Made by a program: the position numbers and the translations under genes. Shown here one piece after another: positions 34,499 to 43,034 of a stretch of 64,000 nucleotides of DNA. The stretch's first letter is position 1; each line of letters starts with the position of its first letter. The notes beneath the pieces were generated by a model that searched no databases, was not told the origin of the DNA, and was given only the letters and a program-made list of their open reading frames with translations. Source of the stretch: an uncultured Lachnospiraceae bacterium (GTDB taxonomy: Bacteria; Bacillota; Clostridia; Lachnospirales; Lachnospiraceae); the NCBI GenBank assembly GCA_946554445.1, contig CAMNSD010000004.1, forward strand, positions 62,001 through 126,000, in the 5' to 3' direction.

Positions 34499-35446
34499 TT
34501 AAAGTGTAAATATCGTCTGTCCATCTATCTGTTTTTTGGCAAGAAAACTTTTCTGTGCGCCCTGTATTACAACATCTGTATCTTTCAGTTCTCCGAGCAA
34601 AAGCGGAGAGTTTGGATTATGGTATTTATAGTTTTCAAATGCCTTCTGTGGGTTTTTGTTGGCGTAACAGTATTTGCAGCCATTCATGCAGGTATCATAA
34701 GCCCCTATGTCCCGGCTTTCGATACAGTGGCAGCCCTGTCTGGTGCCTTTATGCTTTAAGTCCTTAAAGATAATACCGTTGGCATTTCCCAAAATAGTAA
34801 GCGTCATGCAGCCGGAAGAATGGATATGATAACGGGAAAAATCGCCATTTGTTCCGCAAGTCTGAACGTAAATGCCGTATCTTTCCGCAATCGCTCCAAG
34901 CCCCTGTGCCAGTGCGTCCATATCCTGTTCGGACAGGGGGATAAGCTCCGGCATATTGCTTTCCAGTTTTTTATACATTTCCACAAAGCTGAAAATACAG
35001 CGGTCAATGTATGGGGAAAGCACCTTTGCCATACGTTCAAAGGTTTCTAAGTGCCTTTTTATAGTATATTCCTTTGTCAGCAGAACGGGGTCATACCTCC
35101 ATGCAATCCGCTGTTTTCCAACGATTTTGGACAGTTTGATTAAGGTTTCCATGCTTTCCTCTATGCCCGGAACGCCCGGCTCAATCTCTTTTCCGTAAGC
35201 GGTAATCGTGTAGTGGAAGTAAGTATTGAAACGGTCTGTGATCTCATGCAGACGTGGCAGTATGGGCTTGTAATTCTTAGAGCAGAACACAACGCAGTCT
35301 ACCGTGTCCGGTGTCAGTTCATAGCGTGTTACCTTGTTTGGAAACAAGGGATTGCGTGAAAGTGCGTACCCTTGCGAAAAACGGTTCAAGAGCCATTCCG
35401 TGTAATATTGGACGGTATCTGTCCGTCCTCCTGTGTTGATAATCAT
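34499..35446 (-). CDS. DUF1848 family Fe-S protein
   Basis: The 315-residue protein has the DUF1848 ending: CHCIESRDIGAYDTC and CMNGCKYCYANKNP, i.e. C-x3-C-x2-C resembling a radical SAM/SPL cluster site but placed at the C-terminus. The N-terminal part (MIINTGGRTDTVQYYTEWLLNRF, VVFCSKNYKPILPRL) matches a TIM-barrel-like start. The function of the family is unknown. GGAGG lies 7 nt before the ATG. It lies in the MarR-led operon, 14 bp upstream of the nitroreductase, next to a second protein with the same CKYCYA motif. Confidence 0.88.
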   Translation of the reverse strand: MIINTGGRTDTVQYYTEWLLNRFSQGYALSRNPLFPNKVTRYELTPDTVDCVVFCSKNYKPILPRLHEITDRFNTYFHYTITAYGKEIEPGVPGIEESMETLIKLSKIVGKQRIAWRYDPVLLTKEYTIKRHLETFERMAKVLSPYIDRCIFSFVEMYKKLESNMPELIPLSEQDMDALAQGLGAIAERYGIYVQTCGTNGDFSRYHIHSSGCMTLTILGNANGIIFKDLKHKGTRQGCHCIESRDIGAYDTCMNGCKYCYANKNPQKAFENYKYHNPNSPLLLGELKDTDVVIQGAQKSFLAKKQIDGQTIFTL

Positions 35447-35503
35447 TTCTGTACCTCCGTTTTACCATTTGCCAAAATGCAGCGTGCTTGTTGGACGCTC
35501 CAC

Positions 35504-35746
35504 CTATTCTAAAACGGCAGCGTTCTTTGCGAGATAGCCAAGACCGATATAACAGGGCAGCATATAGTCTTTTGTGGCGTGAACGGTTTCCGCTACCTGT
35601 AAGCCCTCGTTTTCTACGGGAATACGCATAGAGCCGGAGTCTTGTATTCCTGCGGCAACGATACGTTCCAGTACATCAGCAGAAATAGGCTCTGCGGTCA
35701 AATCTCTAACATTCCTGCGGTTATTGATTACTTGATAAAATTCCAT
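35504..35746 (-). pseudogene. Nitroreductase with a large in-frame internal deletion
   Basis: An 80-residue ORF that joins the nitroreductase N-terminus (MEFYQVINNRRNVRDL, ISADVLERIVAAGIQ) directly to a family C-terminus (GSMRIPVENEGLQVAETV, YMLPCYIGLGYLAKN). About 100 central residues, including the second FMN-binding and dimer helices, are absent, while the frame, ATG and GAGG site are intact. It overlaps no neighbour but starts 4 bp after the MarR stop. It could be a decayed gene kept only for operon continuity, or a small flavin-free protein with a new role. Confidence 0.8.
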
Positions 35747-35749
35747 AAT

Positions 35750-36202
35750 TTATTCCTCTATTTCCTGATTAACAAGTTTTGTAAGATTCTTTGTAAATGT
35801 CCGTGACAGATCGATGAGCTGTTTTTGTTCCTCTGGCGTAAACATGGACATTGCCGTATCCTCTGCCCATGTAATGTGACGGACTACTTTTTCGCAATAA
35901 GCCCTGCCTGCATCGGTCATCTTCACCAGCTTCTCCCGCTTGTTTTCCTTCCGTTCTTCAACCGTCACATACGCCTCCTTCAGCAAGTTTTGTATGATTA
36001 GATTGACTGTCTGCTTGGACTGGAATGTCCGGCTGCAAATATCTTTTTGCGTCAGTCCTTCCTTTGCATAAAATAGTATATTGACCACTAACAGCGTTTT
36101 CATCAGCATCCCGTTGCGTTTGGCATATTCATCATATAATGCAAATTGCTCATCACGGAATTTACAGTACAGATAGGCATTTTTCTTATCTTCCTTTGTC
36201 AT
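35750..36202 (-). CDS. MarR-family transcriptional regulator
   Basis: The 150-residue repressor has the winged-helix core: YAKEGLTQKDICSRTFQSKQ for the recognition helices, NLLKEAYVTVEERKENKRE for the wing (the D-x-R residues appear as ENKREK) and a C-terminal dimerisation helix. AGGAG lies 7 nt before the ATG. It leads an operon with a truncated nitroreductase, DUF1848, a full nitroreductase, a radical SAM protein and an adenylation fragment. Its own promoter contains a GTCAAT inverted repeat. MarR repressors usually respond to small aromatic or oxidising molecules. Confidence 0.92.
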   Translation of the reverse strand: MTKEDKKNAYLYCKFRDEQFALYDEYAKRNGMLMKTLLVVNILFYAKEGLTQKDICSRTFQSKQTVNLIIQNLLKEAYVTVEERKENKREKLVKMTDAGRAYCEKVVRHITWAEDTAMSMFTPEEQKQLIDLSRTFTKNLTKLVNQEIEE

Positions 36203-36226
36203 TGCATCACTCCTATAGTCAATTTC

Positions 36227-36255
36227 AGTACAGTCAATTTATTGACTATTGACAA
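36227..36255 (-). promoter_or_regulatory. Promoter and probable MarR operator
   Basis: On the minus strand TTGTCA (36255-36250) and TGTACT (36232-36227) are 17 nt apart. The spacer holds a perfect inverted repeat GTCAAT-TT-ATTGAC (36233-36246), with further TTGAC/GTCAA copies on each side (36218 and 36249 regions). A repressor bound there would block the promoter. The rest of the 340-bp gap (36256-36543) shows no gene. Confidence 0.6.
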
Positions 36256-36543
36256 ATTAACACAATCTACATTTTTTTTCAAGACTGCTGGACAAACTTT
36301 AATCTCCAATCATAAAAAGACAATGCTATACATAACACTGCCTTTTCCACATAATGTATATTGCTCTGTATACTGAAAATCAGAACTCTTGTAGTCAATC
36401 TTCTTAACCTCTTAATTCCCGAAAATCGAAATTCTTGAAGTCCAACTTTTGAACTTCTGTAATTCCATTTTTCGGAATGTAACAATACTGATATTAGCTT
36501 CACAGCCTTATCGTTGGCACAGTGAAACCTGTTCTTTACTTCA

Positions 36544-36816
36544 TCAACAGTAAAATATATGTATGCCCGACCTCGCCTGTTCCCTCTGTTCGTTGCTCAC
36601 CATTCTCGGCTTACAGTAAGTAATGTATGATTTTGGCATGGAATAGGTCTTGTCGATGTCCGTTTGGTTTAGCAGCTTGTAGTTTTCAGGATAATCCGCC
36701 ACAAGCCAATCCAGTCTGCACATCACTGACTTATCCCTTGTGTAGACAGTTGCCATCTGTTCTCCGGCGTTATAATTTACCACAGTTTCCATCTCATATT
36801 TTGTCAAGTTTGTCAT
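36544..36816 (-). CDS. Small conserved hypothetical protein
   Basis: A 90-residue protein beginning MTNLTKYEMETVVNYN, with AGEQMATVYTRDKSVMCRLD and a basic ending (KPRMVSNEQREQARSG). Proteins of this type are common in Firmicutes integrative elements and prophages, where they have no known function. The ATG at 36816 is favoured because the frame upstream to 36858 passes through a terminator hairpin. Its presence next to the MarR operon hints at past mobile-element activity but is not proof. Confidence 0.6.
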   Translation of the reverse strand: MTNLTKYEMETVVNYNAGEQMATVYTRDKSVMCRLDWLVADYPENYKLLNQTDIDKTYSMPKSYITYCKPRMVSNEQREQARSGIHIFYC

Positions 36817-36843
36817 AATCTGATATTCTCTTTTTCCCATATC

Positions 36844-36874
36844 AAAAAGGGACTGCATCCCGCAATCCCTTTTC
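36844..36874 (-). terminator. Intrinsic terminator downstream of the CMD-family gene
   Basis: AAAAGGGATTGC and GCAGTCCCTTTTT form a stem with one mismatch followed by T residues on the minus strand, about 70 bp after the CMD-family stop codon. The A-T flanks could also serve the plus strand. Confidence 0.65.
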
Positions 36875-36939
36875 CAGTGTGTTTCTGCCCTGTATTTTGT
36901 TTGATGTACCTATAACTGGCACGCTATATCTATTGCCCC

Positions 36940-37629
36940 TTATGTTTCCGCCGCTTTCTTCACACAATTGATCGCATTCAAACTGCGGGGATACCCAATA
37001 TAGGGCAGGCACTGGGACACCACCCTGATCAGAAACTCCTTGTCATTGCCAAGGTTCATGTTTCCCTTTGCATGGGCTATAAGCTGAGGTTCACATCCGC
37101 CCTGCGCCGCCAAGAAACAGAACGTGATCAGTTCCCGCTGTTTCAAGTCCAGACCACCTCTCGTATAATAATCGCCAAAGCAGTTGGCTGCCAGCCACCG
37201 GTTGATATGCCCTGCTTTCCACGCTTCCTTCATATGTTCCCCGAAAATCTCCGTCTGTACCTCTGCCCCTTTTTCCAGTCTGTTCTCCATGGTTGTTATG
37301 GCCTGTGCCGGCAGCGGCAGCGTAACATCCCTGGCAGTCAGGACATCATTGGTAATGGTCAGAAAGGGTATTACCCTGCCGATTCCAAGATAATCCACCG
37401 CCTGATAAACCACCTCTTTGACCATAACAGGCGTCAGTCCACCGTCCAACGCCCTAGGCAATATCTCCTGATAGATTTCCTTTCCCTGACATCCCAGAAG
37501 AGTCGCGAGGATTGCCAGATAACGTACCTCGTCCGGCAGTTCCTGTCCCGGTTCCTTCAGCACCTCTTCCAGTATAAAATGCTCCGCACGTTCCACAAAT
37601 TCCGGATCCGTTTCCCTGTAATTCATCAT
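36940..37629 (-). CDS. Carboxymuconolactone decarboxylase-family protein
   Basis: The 229-residue protein consists of two CMD/AhpD-like helical units: PDEVRYLAILATLLGCQGKEIYQEILPRAL (first, interrupted here only for description) and LDLKQRELITFCFLAAQGG followed by AHAKGNMNLGNDKEFLI. The AhpD CxxC redox pair is absent, so peroxidase activity is not supported; many such two-unit proteins lack a known reaction. GGGAGGG lies before the ATG. It is 100 bp downstream of a monooxygenase-fold gene and probably shares its transcript. Confidence 0.85.
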   Translation of the reverse strand: MMNYRETDPEFVERAEHFILEEVLKEPGQELPDEVRYLAILATLLGCQGKEIYQEILPRALDGGLTPVMVKEVVYQAVDYLGIGRVIPFLTITNDVLTARDVTLPLPAQAITTMENRLEKGAEVQTEIFGEHMKEAWKAGHINRWLAANCFGDYYTRGGLDLKQRELITFCFLAAQGGCEPQLIAHAKGNMNLGNDKEFLIRVVSQCLPYIGYPRSLNAINCVKKAAET

Positions 37630-37731
37630 CCTTGTACCCTCCCAAATTCTTGTAATGTCCTTACTTCTACATACAATCCGATAATTTCTTTTGCAAATGG
37701 CACTTTGCCGTCTTTAATCAGCAGTGCATTT

Positions 37732-38061
37732 TTATACGATAAACTCTCTGTCAGCCTCGGGTATCCCACCCTCATCGGACACATATCGCTCCACTCTCAT
37801 ATGCAGGTCATACTTTTCCCGAAGTTCTACAATCTTCTCCATCATCGGGGATGCATGATGCCTGTCAATCGCCGCCTGGTCTTTCCAGCAGTCAATCAAA
37901 AGTACGGTCTCCGGATCCGCCATCGGGATAAAATATTCATACCTCAGATTCCCCTCCTCCCCGCGGATTTTGTCAGCCGTTCCGCTGCTCTCCATTTCCT
38001 GGGCAAACTTCCGGGCGCTGCCGTCCTTACCGGTATAATAGATGTTCACAACTATGCTCAT
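37732..38061 (-). CDS. ABM-superfamily (antibiotic biosynthesis monooxygenase-like) protein
   Basis: The 109-residue protein fits the dimeric alpha/beta-barrel fold: VVNIYYTGKDGSARKFAQEM, NLRYEYFIPMADPETVLLID and the central W-x-D-x-x-A-x-x-x-H motif (CWKDQAAIDRHHAS). These proteins oxidise quinols or degrade small aromatics without cofactors. GGAGGAG lies 7 nt upstream. It precedes the CMD-family gene. Confidence 0.85.
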   Translation of the reverse strand: MSIVVNIYYTGKDGSARKFAQEMESSGTADKIRGEEGNLRYEYFIPMADPETVLLIDCWKDQAAIDRHHASPMMEKIVELREKYDLHMRVERYVSDEGGIPEADREFIV

Positions 38062-38090
38062 GATTATTCTCCTCCTTTTTCCATTATAGC

Positions 38091-38303
38091 TTACGCGCTG
38101 AGTATTGGCATCGAAATACCGTTGATGTACGCATAGCCTGCTTTAGAAGCTGCATATCTTTCCATTTGAGCCTCAAAGGATTCAATCCTTTGACGAGTTT
38201 CACAAACCTTTTCCTGTTTGGTCTGCTTTACCCAGTTGTTCTTCATTGCCGTATAAATAGATTCGGCCTTTCTTCCCATAGCGATGTTATTATGCCTTTT
38301 CAT
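38091..38303 (-). CDS. Small hypothetical protein
   Basis: A 70-residue basic protein (MKRHNNIAMGRKAESIYTAM, a Gln/Lys/Glu-rich middle, ending in a hydrophobic GYAYINGISMPILSA). AGGAGGAG lies 5 nt before the ATG at 38303; the ORF is open to 38321. It stands 29 bp upstream of the ABM-family gene. I do not recognise it. Confidence 0.5.
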   Translation of the reverse strand: MKRHNNIAMGRKAESIYTAMKNNWVKQTKQEKVCETRQRIESFEAQMERYAASKAGYAYINGISMPILSA

Positions 38304-38363
38304 TTTTTCTCCTCCTGTCATTATCCAACATATAGATGCCCATCAAAATCCGGCCATCCCTTC

Positions 38364-38402
38364 ACAAAAAATATAGATGCTCCCTACCGGAACACCTATA
38401 TT
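38364..38402 (-). terminator. Intrinsic terminator of uxuB
   Basis: On the minus strand AATATAGGTG pairs with CATCTATATT (10 bp, one G-U) and is followed by TTTTTTG, about 105 bp after the uxuB stop codon. Confidence 0.8.
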
Positions 38403-38508
38403 GTAAATCCACTTATTAACAATGTCTAATACCTATATTAAATATTAATAGATAACTAAAAGGCATATTTTAATTAGGAATCAACCAATCAACCATCAAT
38501 CACCACCC

Positions 38509-40128
38509 CTATGCACTTATGTACTTATGCACGGTAGCTCTGACAGCGCCGGGACCGGCGAGCATTTCACGAAACATTGTCTCAATCTTTTCTCCCAAAC
38601 CAGTCTCATAAATATTTACGTAGAAAATACGCTCATTCGAAAGGATTGCCCTTAACTGGTCGGTAAACGTCTCAGGCTGTCCCACTACGATCCCCTTTAA
38701 CTGCTCCTGGATTTCCTCCTTCATAGGATCGGGGGCCAACTCATATTCCCTGCCTTCATCATCCACCGCCAGCATATACCGAAGCCAGCCGGCAATCCCC
38801 AGTGGAATCGCCTTAAGCCGGGAAGCATCCCCGTATTTTGCCACATATGCCTTAATGGTTTCCCCGAAGCGAATCCCCACCATCTGGGACACATCTACCG
38901 CAAGACGAAGGTTTGTATCACCCAAATATTCATTGGGAAACCGGTCATAAAAAAGTTCATCCACAAATTTCTGTGGGGAAATGATTCCCGGATCCGGCAC
39001 CACAGGCAGCCCTTCATCATAGGCTACCATGCGGGCCATTTGCATCATATCCGCATCCGTATTCAACATCCGGGCAAACAGATCATATCCCAATGCCACC
39101 CCAAGAGGCCCGGTGGCGGAATGCACCGGATTCAGGCATACGGTCACTTTCATGCGTTCAGACAGATTCACGGTCTCTCGGTCAGCCATATATACGCCAA
39201 AGCCCTTTTCCAAAGCCGGTCTGCCGTTAGGAAAACTGTCTTCTATCACGAGATACTGCGGTTTCTCGGCATTGACGAAGGGTGCGATATAGGTCCGCTT
39301 GCCGGTAATTACCGGCTGCATATTTTCCACGCCCAACTTCTCAAGGTCATCGGCAATCTGCTCACTGGGGCGCGGTGTGATCTTATCGATCATGGTCCAG
39401 GGGTAAGCAACCGTTTTTTCATTTCCCACATAGGCCGCAAACCCTTCTTCTACGAAACCTGCCCTCTGCCACTCTTGTGTCATGGTCAACACGGATTCCC
39501 GCAGTTTAGCCCCATTCTGGGAACAGTTGTCCATGGAAACCAGAGCCAAAGGATATGCTCCTGCCTGATACCGTTCATAGAGCATAGCCGTCAGCACTGC
39601 CATTGCTCCCACGGCTTTGTCCGGTCCCTCCTGAATATCAGCTTCCACAAAAGGAAACCAAGTGTCATCCGCTTTCTGCAGCGCATATCCTTTCTCAGTA
39701 ATTGTAAAAGAGACCAACTGCAGAGACGGACTTCTAAAAATTTCTTTCAACCGGTTCCACTGCCCTGGGACCGATGACTGGGCTTTGACTGCCTCAGCCA
39801 TGGATCCCAATACCTTGTATTCCCTGGTTCCGTCCCCGTGCAGAAGTACGCTCAGTCCCAGGTTATCATAGGGCTCATAAATTTTATCTACCACATCATA
39901 ATCAAAGGTCTCGACACAGGTAATCCCCCGGTCCATCGCCCCTTCTTCCAAAAGGCCGTCTGCAATACCGCCGATAAAGATACGAAAAATATTACCGATT
40001 CCAAAATGCACCCATACCGGCTCCTTTTTCGCCTTTTCAGAAACCGCCTCCACATCGTATCCTGGAAGGGCGATTCCCGCCTCTTCCCAGGGCGCACGGT
40101 TTTTGATCCCATCCATTGTCAGTTTCAT
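38509..40128 (-). CDS. uxuB: Mannitol dehydrogenase-family oxidoreductase, probably fructuronate reductase
   Basis: The 539-residue NAD-dependent enzyme has an N-terminal Rossmann segment (VWVHFGIGNIFRIFIGGIADGLL), then LVSMDNCSQNGAKLRESVL with the conserved N residues, TMIDKITPRPSEQ and a central VCLNPVHSATGPLG motif with the catalytic Lys/His region of polyol dehydrogenases. This branch (about 540 residues) usually acts on D-fructuronate/D-mannonate in glucuronate breakdown. GGAGGG lies 6 nt before the ATG at 40128. It is followed by its terminator and preceded by a BASS-type transporter 75 bp away, which may import its substrate. UxuA and UxuC are not in view. Confidence 0.85.
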   Translation of the reverse strand: MKLTMDGIKNRAPWEEAGIALPGYDVEAVSEKAKKEPVWVHFGIGNIFRIFIGGIADGLLEEGAMDRGITCVETFDYDVVDKIYEPYDNLGLSVLLHGDGTREYKVLGSMAEAVKAQSSVPGQWNRLKEIFRSPSLQLVSFTITEKGYALQKADDTWFPFVEADIQEGPDKAVGAMAVLTAMLYERYQAGAYPLALVSMDNCSQNGAKLRESVLTMTQEWQRAGFVEEGFAAYVGNEKTVAYPWTMIDKITPRPSEQIADDLEKLGVENMQPVITGKRTYIAPFVNAEKPQYLVIEDSFPNGRPALEKGFGVYMADRETVNLSERMKVTVCLNPVHSATGPLGVALGYDLFARMLNTDADMMQMARMVAYDEGLPVVPDPGIISPQKFVDELFYDRFPNEYLGDTNLRLAVDVSQMVGIRFGETIKAYVAKYGDASRLKAIPLGIAGWLRYMLAVDDEGREYELAPDPMKEEIQEQLKGIVVGQPETFTDQLRAILSNERIFYVNIYETGLGEKIETMFREMLAGPGAVRATVHKYISA

Positions 40129-40203
40129 GCTTATCCCTCCATCATTTATTATTGTTGGCAAATGATGAACCTGGTTTTATAAAAACATTTTTTCTCAGAA
40201 CTT

Positions 40204-41157
40204 TTATGCCTCATCGCTCCATCTATTATAAATGTTCGCTAAAATAGCACCGGATATATTATGCCATACTGAGAAGATTGCACCGGGCACCGTTGCCATT
40301 GCCAGATCCGGAAATGCCGAACCGGCAAGACTGGTAGCCAACCCGGAGTTCTGCATCCCGATCTCCACCGACAATGCCTTGGTTTTGGACACGTTGAGCT
40401 TTAACAGCTTGCCCAGGCCGAATCCGCATGCATAGCCCAGCAGGTTATGTAAGATAACGACTGCAAATACCACGATTCCTGTAGAGAATATCTTCTCTGC
40501 GTTATGGGATACCACGGATGCAACGATCATGCAGATTGCAATTACCGAAACGGTCGGCAGGATCGTAACCAGTTTTTCCGTAACCTTCCCAAACAGCTTA
40601 TTGATGATAAATCCAAGCGCGATCGGTATGATCACGACTTTAATAATAGAAAGAAACATATTCATGGGATCGACCGTTACGGTGGTTCTCAGTAACAGCC
40701 AGGTAATCGCCGGTGTGAGCAGGGGCGCCAAAATCGTATTCACGCTGGTCATCCCCACAGACAACGCCACATCTCCCTTGGACATATAGGTAATCACGTT
40801 GCTGGATGTGCCGCCCGGACAGGTCCCTACAAGGATTACGCCTGCAAGCAGCGCTGCATCCAGTCCAAAAACCTTTCCCAGACCAAACGCCAGAAGCGGC
40901 ATAATCGTAAACTGTGCTACACATCCTATGATAATATCTTTCGGTCTTGTAAATACCAGTTTAAAATCCTCCAGTTTCAGGGTAAGCCCCATGCCGAACA
41001 TAACGATCATCAGCAGGTAATTTACCCAGCTTGTCTGGATCCATGTGCATGAAACCGGCACAAATAATGCCAATGCCGCAATCGCAAGCACAATAAGCGC
41101 CATAAACTTTCCAAAAAAATTACTGATTGTTTCTAATACTTTCATTTCCTCATCCAT
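40204..41157 (-). CDS. BASS-family (bile acid:sodium symporter-like) transporter
   Basis: The 317-residue protein has about nine to ten membrane helices and the family signature GMGLTLKLEDFKLVFTRPKD plus the GTCPGGTSSNVITYMSKGDVALS crossover motif. Family members import organic acids, pantoate, pyruvate or bile acids with sodium. The start is uncertain: ATG 41157 has an AAAGG site, and ATG 41145 (MKVLETISNFF) is equally possible. It sits directly upstream of uxuB, so a hexuronate-type acid is a reasonable guess for its substrate. Confidence 0.88.
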   Translation of the reverse strand: MDEEMKVLETISNFFGKFMALIVLAIAALALFVPVSCTWIQTSWVNYLLMIVMFGMGLTLKLEDFKLVFTRPKDIIIGCVAQFTIMPLLAFGLGKVFGLDAALLAGVILVGTCPGGTSSNVITYMSKGDVALSVGMTSVNTILAPLLTPAITWLLLRTTVTVDPMNMFLSIIKVVIIPIALGFIINKLFGKVTEKLVTILPTVSVIAICMIVASVVSHNAEKIFSTGIVVFAVVILHNLLGYACGFGLGKLLKLNVSKTKALSVEIGMQNSGLATSLAGSAFPDLAMATVPGAIFSVWHNISGAILANIYNRWSDEA

Positions 41158-41267
41158 TCCTTTCCTTTTCTCATCGGTTTCCCCCGAAGTCCTCACAGTG
41201 ATTCCCTGTGCTTGTAGCAGTATCCCTCCTTCCCTCGCCCGGACATCACACTTTCCCTCTGGTTACT

Positions 41268-41711
41268 CTATCCGTTAAATGCCGTGATATTGGCTTCATT
41301 CAGGGTAAAGTCATAATAATTTAAATCCTCACGCTTCGTCCAACCGATACGCTTCCAAAACGCGTTACCCACATCATTCTTCGTAAAGGCGATCAGCGAC
41401 ACCTTATTGATCTGTTCCGCCTTGAGGGCCTCCATGCAAAAGACCACCATCGCTTTGCCAATCCCCCGCATACGGTACTCTTCCGCCACACATACATGAT
41501 ACAGGCATCCCCGCCTGCCATCGTGTCCACAGAGAATCGCCCCCACAATCCTTCCATCTTCCACCGCCACCACACTGGTATCGGGATTGCGCGTAAGAAA
41601 ACGCGCCACCCCCTCCCTGGAATCATCCAGGCTCCGGATGGCAAATCCTTTGATCGACATCCACAGCGCCTTCACCCCGTCATAATCTTCTATCGTCATC
41701 CTGCGTATCAT
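41268..41711 (-). CDS. GNAT-family N-acetyltransferase
   Basis: The 147-residue enzyme has the acetyl-CoA pyrophosphate-binding loop VAEEYRMRGIGKAMVVF (R-x-x-G-x-G/A) and the upstream beta-strand VAVEDGRIVGAILCGHDG. The start at 41711 has GGGA 6 nt upstream and begins MIRRMTIEDYDGVKAL, the usual GNAT start. The substrate is unknown. It lies downstream of PrdX on the same strand. Confidence 0.9.
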   Translation of the reverse strand: MIRRMTIEDYDGVKALWMSIKGFAIRSLDDSREGVARFLTRNPDTSVVAVEDGRIVGAILCGHDGRRGCLYHVCVAEEYRMRGIGKAMVVFCMEALKAEQINKVSLIAFTKNDVGNAFWKRIGWTKREDLNYYDFTLNEANITAFNG

Positions 41712-41785
41712 ATACTGTCCCTTTCCACTCTCTGTCCTTCCCGCACATAACCCTACTGCCCTCTTCATCTCTTCCGTGTATCTTC

Positions 41786-42388
41786 TCACTCCCCCACAAG
41801 CGTCACCGGCGTATAGTCATGCTTCACATAAGGAAGAAACTTTTCCAAAATATCCTTAGTGCGAATCTTCAGGCTGGAAGTATTTACACAGGGATGACAG
41901 CCCACGAACTCATCCGCCAAGATATCCCTGTCGATCAAAAGCCGCACCCGGTTATCTTTATCATTCATCAGGCCCATCACACTCACCGAACCGGGCGTGA
42001 TATCCAAAAACGCCTCCATATACTCTGCACCCGCAAAGGAAAGCCTTGCACTGCCAATCTGACTGGAAAGTTCCTTGGTCTTAAACTTTTTCGTGCCGGG
42101 CATCATCAGCATATAAAAATCCGTCTTCTGGGAATTACATAGAAAAAGATTCTTACAGATATGGATTCCCAGTTTACTGTCCACATCATGACAGTCCTCC
42201 ACAGTGGCCGTCACCCCATGGTCCAAGCGCAGATAAGGGATATTCAGTTTCTCAAGCAGTTCATATACTGCCATTTCCTTTAAAAGTCTGCCATTGGGTG
42301 AGGGTTTCATGTCAACTGGCATAATTGCCATCTCCCGCTCCTCTGCCTGTATGCTATCTGCCTGTATGCTATCTTCCCGTATATTCAT
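41786..42388 (-). CDS. Prolyl-tRNA deacylase-like protein (PrdX/YbaK family)
   Basis: The 200-residue protein matches the stand-alone editing domain that hydrolyses Ala-tRNA(Pro): CKNLFLCNSQKTDFYMLMMPG with the conserved Lys, and ITPGSVSVMGLMNDKDNRVRLLIDRD with the GxxSxxGL motif; GCHPCVNTSSLKI ends the domain. The start at 42388 has GGAG 7 nt upstream; 42331 is an alternative. Between them lies a 15-bp tandem duplication giving DSIQADSIQA, absent from the conserved domain. It acts in the cytoplasm as a translation proofreader. Confidence 0.9.
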   Translation of the reverse strand: MNIREDSIQADSIQAEEREMAIMPVDMKPSPNGRLLKEMAVYELLEKLNIPYLRLDHGVTATVEDCHDVDSKLGIHICKNLFLCNSQKTDFYMLMMPGTKKFKTKELSSQIGSARLSFAGAEYMEAFLDITPGSVSVMGLMNDKDNRVRLLIDRDILADEFVGCHPCVNTSSLKIRTKDILEKFLPYVKHDYTPVTLVGE

Positions 42389-42507
42389 CTTCCTGCTCCT
42401 CATTTCCATACAGCACAATTTTCCGTCCTGTCATTCATCTGCCCCTTCCTACATCTCAACTGAAAACGCCACCTCTCCTTCGTTCTCAATCATTTCAGGG
42501 TATAATC

Positions 42508-42996
42508 TCAATACCCAAAAGTCCCCTCCAGGGATTCGTCCTCATCAATCCACTGCTGTACCGGAATCGCCCGATACTCCGTATCCGTATCCCTGACATA
42601 CACGGTCTCAATTCCCGCATTAATAATCTGCCGTTTACACATGGAGCAGCTGCAGGAATTTTTCACATACTCTCCCGTATCCGCCTCCACACCGGTCAAA
42701 TACATGGCGCTGCCGATCATCTTATCCCTAGAAGCGCTGATGATCGCATTGGTCTCCGCATGCACGCTGCGGCACAGTTCATAGCGTTCTCCCCTGGGAA
42801 TGGCCAGCTTTGTGCGGATACACTCCCCCACATCGGTGCAGTTTTTCCTTCCCCTGGGTGCTCCCACATATCCTGTGGCAATCACCTCGTCATTCTTCAC
42901 AATGACGGCTCCATAATGTCTGCGCAGACAGGTAGAACGCTGCGCCACCATCTTCGCCAAGTCCAGATAATAGTTTACTTTATCTCTTCTCTCCAT
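42508..42996 (-). CDS. Deoxycytidylate (dCMP) deaminase
   Basis: The 162-residue zinc enzyme deaminates dCMP to dUMP for dTTP synthesis. The active site is complete: HAE at residues 79-81 (CRSVHAETNAI) and the CxxC pair at 117-120 (CSCSMCKRQI), with RHYGAVIVKNDEVIATGYVGAPRG before them. GGGAGA lies upstream of the ATG. The 42-kb location beside PrdX and GNAT genes suggests no dedicated operon. A pair of long stem-loops separates it from argC. Confidence 0.92.
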   Translation of the reverse strand: MERRDKVNYYLDLAKMVAQRSTCLRRHYGAVIVKNDEVIATGYVGAPRGRKNCTDVGECIRTKLAIPRGERYELCRSVHAETNAIISASRDKMIGSAMYLTGVEADTGEYVKNSCSCSMCKRQIINAGIETVYVRDTDTEYRAIPVQQWIDEDESLEGTFGY

Positions 42997-43034
42997 CCCT
43001 ATCTCCCTTCCAAAAATATACAGTTTCAGCGCCC

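Noticed and set aside
36256-36543. A gene in the AT-rich gap upstream of the MarR gene
   Set aside because: Frames there are short, without ribosome sites or recognisable motifs.
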